A stretch of DNA of 64,000 nucleotides from Chamaecyparis obtusa (GCA_027943335.1 BSBK01008832.1:94005-158004); one strand, 5' to 3'; positions 10,639 to 21,803 are shown, numbered from the stretch's first letter. Made by a program: numbers and translations. Notes: generated from the sequence alone by a model not told the origin.

Positions 10639-10848
10639 TTGGATTCCTTCTATATGATTACAAAAAAATCATTTCAATTTATAAATTCAAAGATATAATA
10701 CAATCTCTAATAATAAACTTAATTTGTAATGTATCCCAAATAATTAAACTAACCTAGGGACTAACTGTGTAAAAACAAACATATTCATTTGTAAATTAAA
10801 TTATTTAATGAAATTAACTATTAAAATCAATATATTCAAATGCTCATT

Positions 10849-11673
10849 AATATGGCGGCATTGCCCTCCATATTTGAAAAACCATTTTAAACATTAGGAG
10901 ACCTTAAACATTATTGTAAAAAATATGTATAAAAATATCACAACACTGCCATCCATATTAAAACTAAATCTAATATTGAAAACCAAAGTATTAAAATACA
11001 TGCAAAATAAATCTAATTGAATCAATTATTTAAATCTAAGGAAGTATTTAAATGATTAATATAAAACAACTTTTATAGCTAAACTATTTTTAAAAACATA
11101 AAAATTATGGTGTCATTGCCATCTGTAATATAAATATTAAAAGTAAAAATATAAATATTTAACAATTATTCTAATATGGCAGCAATGTCATCTATATATA
11201 TACATTATTAAACTAATTATAAAATTCAAAAAATAAAATAAAAATTAATTTATATGGCAGCATAGCCCTCCATATTTTAAAAATTTGTTCAAACATTTCT
11301 TCATGCATTATAGAAAATAAAAAAATAAAAATTGAAGAATATAACATTTTAAAAAAACTAAATATTTGAACAATAAATCAAATATGGCAGCATTGTCATC
11401 CATATAATTACATTTTGAAACTAATTATCAAATTTAATAAATTAAATAATATGATGGCATAGCCCTCTATATTTTTCATAAAAAAATGAAAACTACATAT
11501 AATAGTAGAGCTTAAATGTTAAATATAATAATTATATAAAATAAAGTATTAAAACTAAATCTTAAAGATTTTCTAATTTTATTTAAGGAAGAAGAAATTT
11601 TTTTCACCATTTTAAACTATTGTAAATGAATAATCTAAATCTAAAGTAATAATGAGACATTACTCTCCATATT
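10849..11673. repeat. Eight-copy degenerate palindromic repeat (about 25 bp motif, 67-85 bp period)
   Basis: Eight copies of a GC-richer motif stand out in AT-rich sequence, starting near 10849, 10937, 11105, 11172, 11250, 11381, 11449 and 11651. The consensus is AATATGG, CAGCATTGCCAT, CCATATT: a palindrome with seven-base arms. A second stem GGCA/TGCC can form inside. Spacings of 67, 68, 78 and 88 bases, plus near-multiples (131, 168, 202), suggest an old tandem array with lost copies. Confidence 0.7.
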
Positions 11674-11689
11674 TAAATTGAAATCCGAA

Positions 11690-11895
11690 TATTAAAACTA
11701 AATATTAAATGAAATAATGATCAAAACCAAAATCTAAAGGAAATATAAATCTAACTCTAACTCTAAAAATAAAACTAAATCTAAATGTAAAACTAAAACT
11801 AAATGTAAATGTAAAACTAAAACTAATTCTAAATCTAAATCTAGAAATAATACAGAATCTAAATCTAAATCTGAAACTAAAACTCAAACTAAAAG
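11690..11895. repeat. Degenerate hexanucleotide tract, (CTAAAT)n-like
   Basis: Variants of ctaaat, ctaaac and ctaact follow one another for about 200 bases. The period is six rather than the seven of plant telomere repeats. The Arg/Phe-rich open frame across it is an artefact of the repeat. Confidence 0.75.
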
Positions 11896-11954
11896 TTTAA
11901 CTAAAATTATATACAATTTTTTTTTATTAAATACAAAATAAAACTATCACCTTA

Positions 11955-12120
11955 CTATTTGGTTGGTTGTTTGCTCTTCAAATAGGCTTCATCTTGAAAT
12001 CTCCTCCAAGCTCTCACCTACTCTACCAAACAACAAATGAAATGAGGATACACTCTTTTATAATCTAAGAGTGTCTCCTCATAATACCCAGAAGGTGCCA
12101 TTTCTAATTCCCTTGCCTCT
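11955..12120 (-). pseudogene. Unrecognised short coding-like stretch
   Basis: The minus strand reads MAPSGYYEETLLDYKRVYPH (Met at 12099-12101), continues with one TAG, and ends with AYLKSKQPTK before a stop at 11955-11957. It is preceded in frame by FEEAREL. Residue composition is protein-like, unlike the surrounding AT-rich DNA. The family is not recognised. It could be a terminal exon of a decayed gene. Confidence 0.3.
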
Positions 12121-12239
12121 TCAAATTACACACAAAACATAAAACACTCCAAAAATGTTAAAAATCCCATTAGTGGGTATTGAATTGAAAAAAAATTAAA
12201 AAGATTTAATGCCCATATGAGCATTTCAGTATTCTAAAA

Positions 12240-12470
12240 AATAATAAAATTAAAAAATTCAATGGGGGGAACGAGACCACCACCCCCGCCCCCCTGCCAC
12301 ATGACATGTTGGTGACAGTGGTAGATGAATTGCCATCGTGCAACGTACATTGTTGGCAGAAGGCATCCTGCCAAAGCTGTCGAGGGCTCCCGATGGTAGG
12401 GCTCTATGGGATTCCCGTGTGGGGATCCACTGGTAGGGCATTTTCTCTCCCACTTTCTAGGGTTTTATTT
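12240..12470. other. GC-rich island of about 220 bp in AT-rich DNA
   Basis: Base composition changes abruptly, with runs such as ccaccacccccgcccccctgcc followed by gccctacc- and gggatcc-type sequence. Open frames exist on both strands, but neither resembles a known protein. It could be the remnant of an inserted element or of a GC-rich exon. Confidence 0.5.
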
Positions 12471-13054
12471 TTATTTTTTAATATATTAAAGAATGAACAA
12501 GGTGCATTTTAAAATTTTTTATTAAAAACATACCATAAGATTCTTTTTTAAGAAAAAATGAGCCTTTTATGAATTTTATCAATGCTATTTGGAATTTTTA
12601 GAAACCTAACTGATACCTGATCTTTTTTATGTCCACGAGATATTCTAAGAATATGTACTTTTGGTATCCAGGCTTGTGCTCCCATTTTAAAGATTCCTCT
12701 CGACGTAATAAAATTAAAAAATATTTATTAAATTACAAAAATGTACCTTATTGCTTGTTGAAAAAGTGATAAATTATTTTTGTGAAAACCAATTGGCCTG
12801 ACATCACTAAAAGGCTACACCAATGATAATGTATCATCATTTTTCATCAAAACCTATAACATTAAAGATATACTCAAATTTGCTAATCTGATAATTTAAT
12901 AACTTTTATAGCCTAATAATTTTTTTTAATAAAGATTAAATAAATTTATAAAATTACTAGCAACAACAATAAATTTTATTTGAGCACCTTTATTGATAGC
13001 CAAAATTTTAATAGTACTATCTAGTGAAAATAATTCAATTTACTACCAAAAATC
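12471..13054. other. AT-rich non-coding stretch
   Basis: No gene, repeat unit or motif was recognised. It lies downstream of the GH1 relic on the minus strand, and later GH1 exons were looked for without success. Confidence 0.5.
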
Positions 13055-13170
13055 CTTACCATTCTTTGTGATAAAAATGAGTCGATTATCGTATCAGTTC
13101 TTAATATTCTTCAACAACTCTCATATTCCATATAGATGCACATGAAGCCAACTCGATCCTCAATGTTGTC
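13055..13170 (-). pseudogene. GH1 beta-glucosidase relic, exon with the nucleophile motif
   Basis: Glycoside hydrolase family 1 enzymes cleave beta-glucosides. The minus strand reads GSSWLHVHLYGI, stop, ELLKNIKN, stop, YDNRLIFITKNG. The family form is GSSWL-(Y)-(V/I)YP-GIR-LL-YIK-RY-NP-IYITENG. Both stops are TGA at Arg positions, as expected for CGA-to-TGA decay. The catalytic nucleophile Glu of ITENG is Lys (ITKNG). A GT donor (ggtaagg) follows immediately, matching an exon end. It lies downstream of the other GH1 exon on the same strand, in the correct order. Confidence 0.75.
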
Positions 13171-13277
13171 AACATTTAAAGTTAAACCTTGGTAATTATT
13201 GCTTATTTAGTTGTTCTAAATTGTTTTTTGTCAGACTTACCACTAGTCTGATGAGAAAATTAAGTGGGGTCATGTGC

Positions 13278-13373
13278 TAATATCCTTGGCCAAACAATAA
13301 AGAACCTATATGCATCCATACCCATGTCCTTAATCAATTTCACATCCTCTTGTAAATCACGCCATCTATATTT
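13278..13373 (-). pseudogene. GH1 beta-glucosidase relic, N-terminal exon
   Basis: The minus strand encodes about 32 codons including LQEDVKLIKDMGMDAYRF and WPRIL. These correspond to the highly conserved H(R/Y)YKEDV-LMK-(M/L)G-DAYRFSISWPRI segment near the N-terminal third of GH1 enzymes. No stop interrupts it, but the middle exons of the enzyme, including the TFNEP-type acid/base motif, are absent between this and the exon at 13055-13170. Only about 110 bases separate the two. Copia element B inserted 167 bases upstream (13540). Confidence 0.75.
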
Positions 13374-13534
13374 AATATATTTTATGGTGAAAATAGTAAA
13401 TCCATTCTAATGGCAAGAAATGGAAAAGGTAGATTAATGGTCATTCATGGATCTAAAACTAGATATGATTTTTAAAAACCACAATTTATAATCATGGTAT
13501 TCATCTACAACAAAAATCCCATTGATCTCATCAA

Positions 13535-13539
13535 TGATT
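13535..13539. repeat. Left target-site duplication of Copia B (TGATT)
   Basis: TGATT immediately precedes the element at 13540 and is repeated at 20388-20392. Confidence 0.9.
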
Positions 13540-14685
13540 TGTTAGAAAGTAAAGTCCACCATGATAACTGAGAAGGGGGGGGGGGGGGGGTTGAATCAGT
13601 TATCAAATAATTATAACTTTTATCATCTTCAACAGCATTAAACCATATAAGCAATATAATTACCAACCATAGAAAGATATTCATACACAATTACAAAATA
13701 ACACAAGATATGTTGACTAGGGAACCTCTTGATCAAAGAGTAAACCCTGGTGGAAATGATGCCCACAAAAGATGCACTAATATGAATATTCCTTGTGAAA
13801 GGATGGACTCTGTTAGGAGTCTTATGAAATACATTCAATACATATAAATCCCTCTTAGGAGATTTTGAGTCCCTGTTAAAAGATTCTAACCCTGTTAAGA
13901 GTTATGGAAGATAGAAGGACCCACTTCCCAAATAGCTTTAGGGTAAGATCACTAAACTCACTATCCAAATAATCTTTGCATCATTCAATAGAATAATATG
14001 TTACCTCTTCTTTAACTGTGACAAACTGCACTCACTGCTACATCAGATCTCAATTTCAGATCTCTGTACTTCACATGTCTTCCTTCACAATTCACTTTCA
14101 AAACTTCATAACCAACCACTCTCTCTATAGAAAAAGGAAAAACATTCCTTCCTTTATACTACACTCAAATAATTACAAATGAGTCGGCACACAATTACAA
14201 AATAAAAGATTCCACACACTACACCAAAATTATATAAAACTGTCAGCTTCCAAATATAATAAATCTTCACTCATGTGACTTCGAAGTTTGTGCTATCATC
14301 CACATCACTATCAATGTGTCTCTAACTTCCCTTTAACTATGGAAAACTAGATTCCATCTTGATTAGGAGATATCATCCGCTTTCCAAAAATTGCTACTCA
14401 GGAACACTGCCTAAATACTGCTTCCACCAAAATGATCATAACTTTCATGAATAAAAGAATTATTGTCTGTGCTCTTAACCATAGACATATAACATATCAA
14501 AGAGTATATCCTCAATGTCACATAGCTCCAACTATAATATACCACGTGCGCTAATCAAAACATTGTTTTCTTCTCTGCAAGTCTTTGGTAAAACACTGTG
14601 TTGACATCAATGACAATCATAGTCATGAATGCAACAACAACTACTACAAAATGGGTGTCAAACACTTTAGCATTCATTCCTAACA
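13540..14685 (-). repeat. 3' LTR of Copia B
   Basis: The LTR begins TGTTAGGAATGAATG at 14685 and ends TTTCTAACA at 13540 on the minus strand. A run of 16 G residues (13575-13590, plus strand) lies near its end, where the partner LTR has seven. It is collinear with 19253-20387. Confidence 0.95.
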
Positions 14686-14700
14686 ATATCCCCCATTGGA
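14686..14700 (-). promoter_or_regulatory. Polypurine tract of Copia B
   Basis: The minus strand reads AATGGGGGATAT directly before the 3' LTR, in the position of the plus-strand primer. Confidence 0.85.
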
Positions 14701-15141
14701 ATTGATGGCAACATAGATGAAAAAATCCAATGTTCCAAAAATCCAATACTGCAACACTGCTTCATCAAATCCTCTTCATCAATCAAATCTTGCTTCATTA
14801 TCCTGTTCAGTTCACTCATATTGTTTTTCATGCATACTTCTCCCGATTGACATCAATGACAAAAATTTCATCACTATGTCAACAACAACTCAATGTCAAA
14901 AGACAGTGTTCAGAAGAAAAATACATTTACTAGTGTCCTCATGACTCAGCTCAGATACACATACTCCCCCATAGAGGAAGTACCAAAATCCAGTCCAAAA
15001 GAAAGATAGGGCTCATATATTACTGGATGGATGCAACCAACTACATCACTACTCAAAAGTAGGCTGGGGCATAGCCCCAAGCATACCTCTTAGATACTCA
15101 AATGTATCCTTAGGTGAAGGCTTTGTAAATATGTCTGCTAT
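14701..15141 (-). other. Copia B 3' untranslated region
   Basis: This is non-coding sequence between the end of RNase H and the polypurine tract. The last pol codons (AYLRGMLGAMPQPT-like, about 15065-15110) run into it. Nothing else was recognised. Confidence 0.6.
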
Positions 15142-15570
15142 CTATTCCTTTGTGCTTATGTACTCCAGTCTGAATTTTTTCTCAACAACTTTCTCTCTTA
15201 CAACATGATACTTGATCTCTATATTTTTCATCTTAGAATGTAGTATAGGATTCATAGACATACTAACTGTACTAGTGTTGTCACAATGTATAACAATAAG
15301 TTCAACAAATTTAATTTCAATATCCTTTAGCATTTGCTTCATCCAAATTATCTGGTTACAATTGTTTTCTACTGCTACATACTCTGCTTCTGCTGTGCTT
15401 TGTGAAATACAATTCTGCTTCTTGCTTAGCCAAGAAACTAGTCTTCCTCCAAGGAAAAATGCTCTTCCACTGTTGCTTTTCTTATCATCAACATTGCCTC
15501 CCCAATTAGCATCTGTATATGCACATAGGGTAAAAACATCATATTTTTCATACCACAATCCATAGTCCAT
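15142..15570 (-). pseudogene. Copia B RNase H domain
   Basis: A nearly intact Copia RNase H: CAYTDANWGG (family YTDADW), then SQSTAEAEYVA, then IHCDNTSTVSM and HSKMKNIEIKYH. The frame stays open for 142 codons and ends at a TAG (15142-15144) that replaces the glutamine of STKEQ(I/L)AD. Element C has the same change at the same codon. The end of pol then runs on to about 15065. Confidence 0.85.
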
Positions 15571-16485
15571 TGTGCCTCTTAAATATCTCAGTATCCTCTT
15601 TATTGCTGGATAATGTGATTCTCAAGGTTCAGCTTGAAATCTTGCTACAATTCCAACTAAATGTGCTATATATGGTCTTGTGTGTGTCAAATAATGCAAT
15701 CCTCCAATCATGGATCTATATTTCTTCTTCTCAACTGGCAATGTTTCATCTGTGCTAGATAACTTATGTTCAGTTACCATAGGTGTTCCAACTGGTTTAC
15801 AGTCCTCCATTCCAAATATTTTCAGCAAATCATTCAAGTACTTTGTCTGACTTACAAAGATACCATCATTGTTTTGTGTTATCTGTAATCCCAAAAAGTA
15901 TTTCATCTCACCAATCATACTCATTTCAAATTCAGTCTTCATTTCATCAGCAAATTTGTCACTAGCCTCATCTTCTCCTCCAAAAATAATGTCATCAACA
16001 AAAATAACTATAATCAACAAACCATTTTCAATTTCTTTTGTGTACAGATTGCTATCAGTTGTTCCTTTAGAAAATACCAACTTTAACAAATACTTATCTA
16101 GTCTTGCATACCAAGTTCTGAGTGCTTGCTTTAGTCCATATAATGCTTTCTTCAGTTTACATACCATGTCTTCTTCTTGAGTCAAAGGAAAACCTTCAGG
16201 CTGCTCAATATAGACTTCTTCCAATTCTCTATTCAGAAATGCTGACTTCACATCCATCTAATAAACTTTGAATTTCTTAAAAGCTGCATAGGCCAAAAAA
16301 ATTCTTACTACTTCAATTCTTGCTACTGGTGCAAAATTTTCTTCATAGTCAATTCCTTCTTGCTGTGAGTATCCCTTACATACCAATCTTGCTTTGTTTC
16401 TTACAACTTCTCCTTGTTCATTCATCTTGTTTCTGAATATCCATTTAGTTCCAATTACATTCTTGTCTTTAGGTCTAGGGACCAA
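15571..16485 (-). pseudogene. Copia B reverse transcriptase domain
   Basis: This Copia reverse transcriptase is nearly continuous in one frame. Signatures in order are [64 protein letters not shown], the catalytic VIFVDDIIFGG and VGTPMVTE. Two breaks are visible: TAG at 16258-16260 in place of the glutamine before MDVKSAF, and a stop after IVARFQAEP (15622). The VDD metal-binding core is intact. Apart from the point stops the length agrees with family members. Confidence 0.9.
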
Positions 16486-16488
16486 TTC

Positions 16489-17553
16489 TCATGTCTTGTT
16501 CTTTTCTATCTGATCTAGTTCTTCTCTCATAGCATTAATCCAATGTTCATCTTCAAAATCTTCACTAGTATATTTAGGTTCAATTTGAGAAATCAAACAT
16601 AAATGTACCTTATTTTGAGTTAGAACTCCTCTGTCCAAACTTCCAATAACTTGTTCAACAGGATGATGTCTTGATAAATACCTGTTCGGTGTCATAGTCT
16701 TAGATCTTGCTTCAACTGTAGATTCTTCTCTAGATTCCTCTCTAGTTTCTTCAGCATGAATCTCATTCAACAATTCACTGTCAGTCTCATAGAATAATTC
16801 AGTAGTTTTAGTGTTAGGCTTAGGATGAGCTTCTTCATTAGATTCATAATCAAGCATTCTTTCCTGAATTTTGAAATTTTCATCAACTTTAACATTTGTG
16901 CTCTCAACAATAGTTTTAGTTCTCTTATTGTAACATCTATATGTTTTTCTCTTTAAAGAATATCCAAGAAAAATACCTTCATCACTTCTAGGATCAAACT
17001 TTCCAATATTATCATCTCTCTTTATATAACATTTTCTTCCAAAAATTCTAAAATACTTAATTGAGGGTGCATGTCCAAACCATAATTCATAAGGTGTCTT
17101 GTCTGTGTCTACTCTAATTTGTACTATTTTCATTGTATATACTATTGTATTCATTGCTTCTCTCCAGAATGTCTTCGCTAAATCATTCTCAAATAACATA
17201 GCTCTTGCTACTTCAGTCACTCATCTATTTCTTCTTTTTGCAATACCATTTTTTTCAGGTGTTCTAGGGGCTGAAAACTATCTCTTAATACCATTCACTT
17301 GACAAAAAGTGTTAAACTCTCTAGAAGTAGATTCACAACCTCTATCAGATCTCAAACATTTAATCTTCATTCTACATTCATTGTCAACTTTGTTCTTAAT
17401 GATCTTAAACTTATCAAATGCTTCATATTTTTCTTTCAGAAATACAATCCACACCATTCTTGTAAAATCATCAACAAGAATCATAAAATACCTTTCTCCA
17501 TAGAATCCTCTAGTCCTGGTAGGACCACTCAAGTGTGTATGAACAATCTCCAA
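16489..17553 (-). pseudogene. Copia B integrase core and C-terminal region, catalytic residue lost
   Basis: The core reads VHTHLSGP where the family has VHTDLCGP, so the first catalytic Asp is His. The second block reads RSDRGCES instead of RSDRGGEF. A TAG at 17278-17280 follows GIKR, at the codon that is normally glutamine. The C-terminal part then continues with AREAMNTIVYT, DKTPYELWFGHAPS, FGRKCYIKRD and FLGYSLKRKTYRCYN, followed by the linker to reverse transcriptase. It cannot be active. Confidence 0.85.
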
Positions 17554-17625
17554 CTTCTCTATTGATGTGAACTTCTTACTAGAAAATGAACTTCTCTGTC
17601 GATGTGAACTTCTTACTAGGAAATG
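17552..17625. repeat. 37-bp tandem duplication inside Copia B integrase
   Basis: Two adjacent copies (17552-17588 and 17589-17625), each starting aacttctct and ending aaaatg or gaaatg, differ at only a few positions. Thirty-seven is not a multiple of three, so it shifts the integrase frame between the zinc-binding region and the core. Confidence 0.9.
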
Positions 17626-17863
17626 AAATTCTCTTATGTTTAGCCATCACACATTCTTTGCAAATCATGTTAGTAGGCTTCATAATTTTAGGCAAATCCC
17701 TTACTGCAAGTGTAGTACTCACTTTCACAATATTATCAAAGTTTATATGACAAAACCTTCTATGCCATAACCAACTATCATCAATCTTAGTAATCAAACA
17801 TGTCATCTCAGTAGGATTCAACATTACCTTTGGTTCAAGATCCAGTTCCAATAAGATTTCCAT
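17579..17863 (-). pseudogene. Copia B integrase zinc-binding region
   Basis: The HHCC motif is complete: WLWHRRFCH, then MICKECVMAKHKR. This N-terminal domain normally assists DNA binding by integrase. The frame ends at the 37-bp duplication, and the catalytic core follows in another frame. Confidence 0.85.
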
Positions 17864-18137
17864 CTTTATCCTTTATCACACAAGTTTTCTCAGTAAACCA
17901 AACTTGATATCCCTTATCAACTAACTGTCCAACACTCAAAAGATTATGTTTCAATTTATCCACAAAGTAAACATCATCAGTATTAGTCTTTCCATCAAGA
18001 GTAATAGATCTTATACCTTTAATCAAACAAAGTGCATTGTTACCAACTCTAACAACTCCTCCATCATAATTGTTAAACTTTATGAACTTTTTCATATCTC
18101 TAGTCATATGATATGAACAACCACTATCTATAATCTA
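17835..18137 (-). pseudogene. Copia B protease domain
   Basis: The aspartic protease active site D-S-G-C-S-Y-H-M is preserved near 18105-18130, followed by NNYDGGVVRVGN and NLLSVGQLVDKGY. A TAG at 18135-18137 replaces the Trp just before the active site, and element C has the same change. The frame overlaps the integrase zinc-binding region by a frameshift near 17850. Confidence 0.8.
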
Positions 18138-18349
18138 ATCAAATTTCTTTTCAACTTGGGAAACTAAGGCTTTTTCTTCCTTAACATTAGTTTTAGAATT
18201 TTCTTCTTTAATTGCTACAAATCTTATTTCGTCATTATTCTCAGTATCACTTTCACTTAAAGTTCTTTCAGTACTAGCTTCAAGGTCTTCATCATTAGCA
18301 TAATAGAATTCCTTATATCTTCTAGGCTTGAAATTATTTCTATACTTCT

Positions 18350-19229
18350 TAACTCTCTTAGGACATTTAGATGCAAAATGACCATATTCTTGACAAGTCC
18401 AACATTAAAAACATTTCTTACCGTCTGGTTCTCTTTTCACAAGCAAGTCAATACCTTCTTCAATATTCTTGTCTTCTTCATTTCTAGATCTGCTACTGCT
18501 AGCATAATCTCCACCCACACTGATGCTTCTTGACAAAGTAGGGTGAACACTAAGACTGAATGATGTCTCCATTCTAGGTAAGTCTCTTGATAACCTCAGG
18601 TTCATCTCTACTGCTTCCAATCTTCCAGGAAGAGTCTCTCTTGTAAAGTTCATAGTACAAGGTATAACTTGTTCAATCATCTATGTTGTCTGCTTAAATA
18701 CAAGATTCAATGTCCTCAAAATGTTCCATATCACTTCATTCTCTATCTTTGTTCCTCCACAAGATTTTATCCCTGCAACAATTTTTGACATTCTACCAAT
18801 ATAGCTTCTAACAGATTCATCTTCCAACATTCTTATATCTTCAAATGCACATATCCAATTATGTAATCTAACTCTTTTTGCATGTTCATCACCTTCAAAA
18901 GTAGAGTGCAAAGCTTTCCAAATTTCATGAGACTTTTTCAAACATTTTACCTGACTATATTCATTCTCCAGAAGTGTTGTTAAAACTACTTCTCTTGCAA
19001 GTATGTTACACATGAATAGATTTCTCTCATCATTAGAGCATGTCTCAAGATCATCTTCTTCAATGATAGTCTTATCATTCTTTACAGTCAACCAATAACG
19101 TAGTCCTAAACATAGTAGATGGGTCTTCATCTTTTCTTTCCAACTCTCAAAATTTACTCCATCAAACATAGGGCTTTCTTTCCTAAAATTCACCATGGAT
19201 CTCCTTAAGCTATTAAACTTCTCTTTCAA
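18350..19229 (-). pseudogene. Copia B gag
   Basis: Gag starts at Met 19227-19229 and has a long open first part (182 codons) with FRKESPMFDGVNFESWKEKM near the N terminus and WKALHSTFEGDEHAK in the middle, both typical of plant Copia gag. A TAG at 18681-18683 interrupts it. The frame then continues to the CCHC zinc knuckle C-W-T-C-Q-E-Y-G-H-F-A-S-K-C (about 18370-18412). A further stop lies just before the knuckle. Gag forms the virus-like particle and binds the element RNA. Confidence 0.85.
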
Positions 19230-19238
19230 GGACCTTCT

Positions 19239-19250
19239 GCTCTGATACCA
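19239..19250 (-). promoter_or_regulatory. Primer-binding site of Copia B
   Basis: The minus strand reads TGGTATCAGAGC, an exact match to the usual initiator tRNA-Met site, two bases after the LTR. Confidence 0.95.
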
Positions 19251-19252
19251 AT

Positions 19253-20387
19253 TGTTAGAAGGTAAAGTCCACTAAGATAACTAAGAGGGGGGGTGAATCA
19301 TTTATCAGATAATTATAACTTTTATCATCTTCAACAGCATTAAACCATATAAGCAATATAATTACCAACCATAGAAAGATATTCATACACAATTACAGAA
19401 TAACACAAGATATGTTGACTAGGGAACCTCTTGATCAAAGAGTAAACCTCAGTGGGAATGATGCCCACAAAAGATGCACTAATATGAATATTCCTTGTGA
19501 AAGGATGGACTTTGTTAGGAGTCTTATGAAATACATTTAGTACATATAAATCTCTATTTGGAGATTTTGAATCCCTATTAAAAGATTCTAACCCTGTTAA
19601 GAGTTATGGAAGACAGAAGGACCCACTACCCAAATAGCTTCAGGGTAAGATCACTAAACTCACTATCCAAATAATCTTTTCATTATTCAATAGAATAATA
19701 TGTTACATCTTCTCTGACTGTGCCAAACCACACTCACTGCTATATCAGATCTCAATTTTAGATCTTTGTACTTCGCATGTCTTCCTTCACAATTCTCTTT
19801 CAAAACTTAAAAACCAACCACTCTCTCTATACAAAAAGGAAAAACATTCCTTCCTTTATAGCACACTCAAATAATTACAAATGAGTCAGCACACAATTAC
19901 AAAATAAAAGATTCCACACGCTACACCAAACTTATATAAAATTGTCAGCTTCCAAATACAATAAATCTTCACTCACATGACTTCAAAGTTTGCACTATCA
20001 TCCACATCACTATCAATGTGTCTCTAACTTCCCTTTAACTACGCAAAGCCAGATTCCATCCTGATTAGGAGATATCATCTACTTTCCAAAAATTGCTACT
20101 CAAGAACACTGCCTGAATACTACTTCCACCAAAATGATCATAACTTTCATGAATAAAAGAATCACTATCTTTGCTCTTAACCATAGACATATAACATATC
20201 AAATAGTATATCATCAATTTTTCATAGCTCCAACTACAATATACCATGTGCAATAATCAAAACATTGTCTACTTCTCTCCAGGTCTTTGGTAAAACACTA
20301 TGTTGACATCAATGATAATCATAGTCATGAATGCAACAACAACTGCTACAGAATGGGTGCCAAACACTTTTTCATTCATTCCTAACA
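19253..20387 (-). repeat. 5' LTR of Copia B
   Basis: A 1135-base LTR with TGTTAG...CTAACA ends, collinear with 13540-14685. A run of seven G residues lies at 19287-19293. Confidence 0.95.
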
Positions 20388-20392
20388 TGATT
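20388..20392. repeat. Right target-site duplication of Copia B (TGATT)
   Basis: TGATT follows the LTR end at 20387 and matches 13535-13539. Confidence 0.9.
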
Positions 20393-20482
20393 TTTCCTAA
20401 ATTTCATTGACAATATGATTTTAGACATATATTTGAAGAGAGGTCCAATAAATCGATAGGAGTGGAAAATAGAGATAAATAT

Positions 20483-21788
20483 TGTTAGGAATAGTCCCAA
20501 GAGATAATTGAGAGGGGGGGTGGGGGGTGAGTTAGTTATCTACAAGTTTCAATTCCTTATCCAATTAAGTATACTTGAACATAAAGCATAAACACAATGA
20601 AAGAACACTTGAACACAACACAATATTTTGGTTATGGGGAAATCATATAGGTAAAAATCCTGGTGGGAATTGACACCCAGTAATATTCTGCACTAGTGTA
20701 TTATGATCTTTGTTATAATATCCTTAACCTTGTTAGGACTTTCTTTACAATATATTTAGTACATTAGACCTGGTCAAGGGTTGGACCCTTTTAGGAGTCT
20801 TTTACAATAGTCCCTGTTAGGGGAGAGGACGCACTGTCTGAGAGCTCACTACTAAAAGGGGCATAGGCTACAACCTTCTAAATAATAGATACACACTATA
20901 TCTAGATCTTGGTGAACTGTACTTTGACCTACTATCTGGATCAGTTCTTATGTATAGCACAAATACTTTTCTTGGTCACATAGACCTTCTTCTGATGGCT
21001 CAACACTTCGTACACTCTACTCTATTCTTCTTAATCAACTATGAACCACACTTAAGAAATCACAAATGACTGCCTATAAATATCTTTCCTCTAAATGATA
21101 TAATCAATTTAGACTATTAGAACCACCTTGAAATCATATTAGAGAAACCATAAAAAAACTCCAATAACAATTCAGTCAGCTCTACTAAGCACGCAACACA
21201 TTCTGGGACCTATTAATAAGAGAATTGTAGAGGCACGCTACACACTGTCAGCTCTACCAAAGCAAATGGATCTTTTTCCTCAAGATGAATTAATTTATGC
21301 ACTCTTAATCGAACATCACTAACTCTTCTCTAAGCTTAACTCCAAGGGTGCATACCATAATCATAGGTATAACTCCAGAACCAACATAATCTCTGTCGGC
21401 TCTTCTAAACAAACACAAGAAATGCTACTAGTGAATAATGACTGTATAACTTCACTTATGCTGATCATCAAACTCTACATCAATGAATGTAACATCACTA
21501 ATATATCTTCATCATATATTGAAGTGCACAAGGCTTCATGATAACTATATGAATAACCATACACAGAACACTGTGTGTTACTCTGTTAGGAACATTGCTG
21601 ACACAAGCTGCTATATACCTATCTATACTAACAGTTAACCTCTATGCCCATGATATCATGCTGATATCATGTCCATGCTACATATACTTAAGGCTTACTA
21701 CATAAGTTATCCATGCATGCTACTTTCCATATGTTGTCATCAATGACAAACATATAGTCAGTACTGGCTTGCTGGAAAATCTCCAACA
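20483..21788 (-). repeat. 3' LTR of Copia C
   Basis: The LTR begins TGTTGGAG at 21788 and ends TCCTAACA at 20483 on the minus strand. G runs of seven and six (20514-20520, 20522-20527) lie near the end. Confidence 0.9.
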
Positions 21789-21803
21789 ATCTCCCCCTTT
21801 GGC
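21789..21803 (-). promoter_or_regulatory. Polypurine tract of Copia C
   Basis: The minus strand reads CAAAGGGGGAGAT directly before the LTR start. Confidence 0.85.

Larger units (their letters stand above)
13540..20387 (-). mobile_element. Ty1/Copia LTR retrotransposon B, structurally complete
   Basis: This 6848-base element has two LTRs (1146 and 1135 bases), an exact initiator tRNA-Met primer-binding site, gag, protease, integrase, reverse transcriptase and RNase H in the Copia order, a polypurine tract and a perfect 5-bp target duplication (TGATT). It is defective: in-frame TAG codons, a 37-bp duplication that shifts the frame in integrase, and lost catalytic residues. Its LTR family differs from that of A and C. 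Confidence 0.95.

Noticed and set aside
10849..11673. CRISPR-like array because of regularly spaced repeats with palindromic arms
   Set aside because: Plant nuclear context, no cas genes, AT-rich variable spacing and strongly diverged repeats.
11705..11887. Arg/Phe-repeat protein on the minus strand
   Set aside because: It is the translation of a degenerate hexanucleotide tract.
11690..11895. Interstitial telomere repeat
   Set aside because: The period is six and CCCTAAA units are absent.
12259..12512. Open frames on both strands in the GC-rich island
   Set aside because: Neither has recognisable family features; open frames are expected in short GC-rich DNA.
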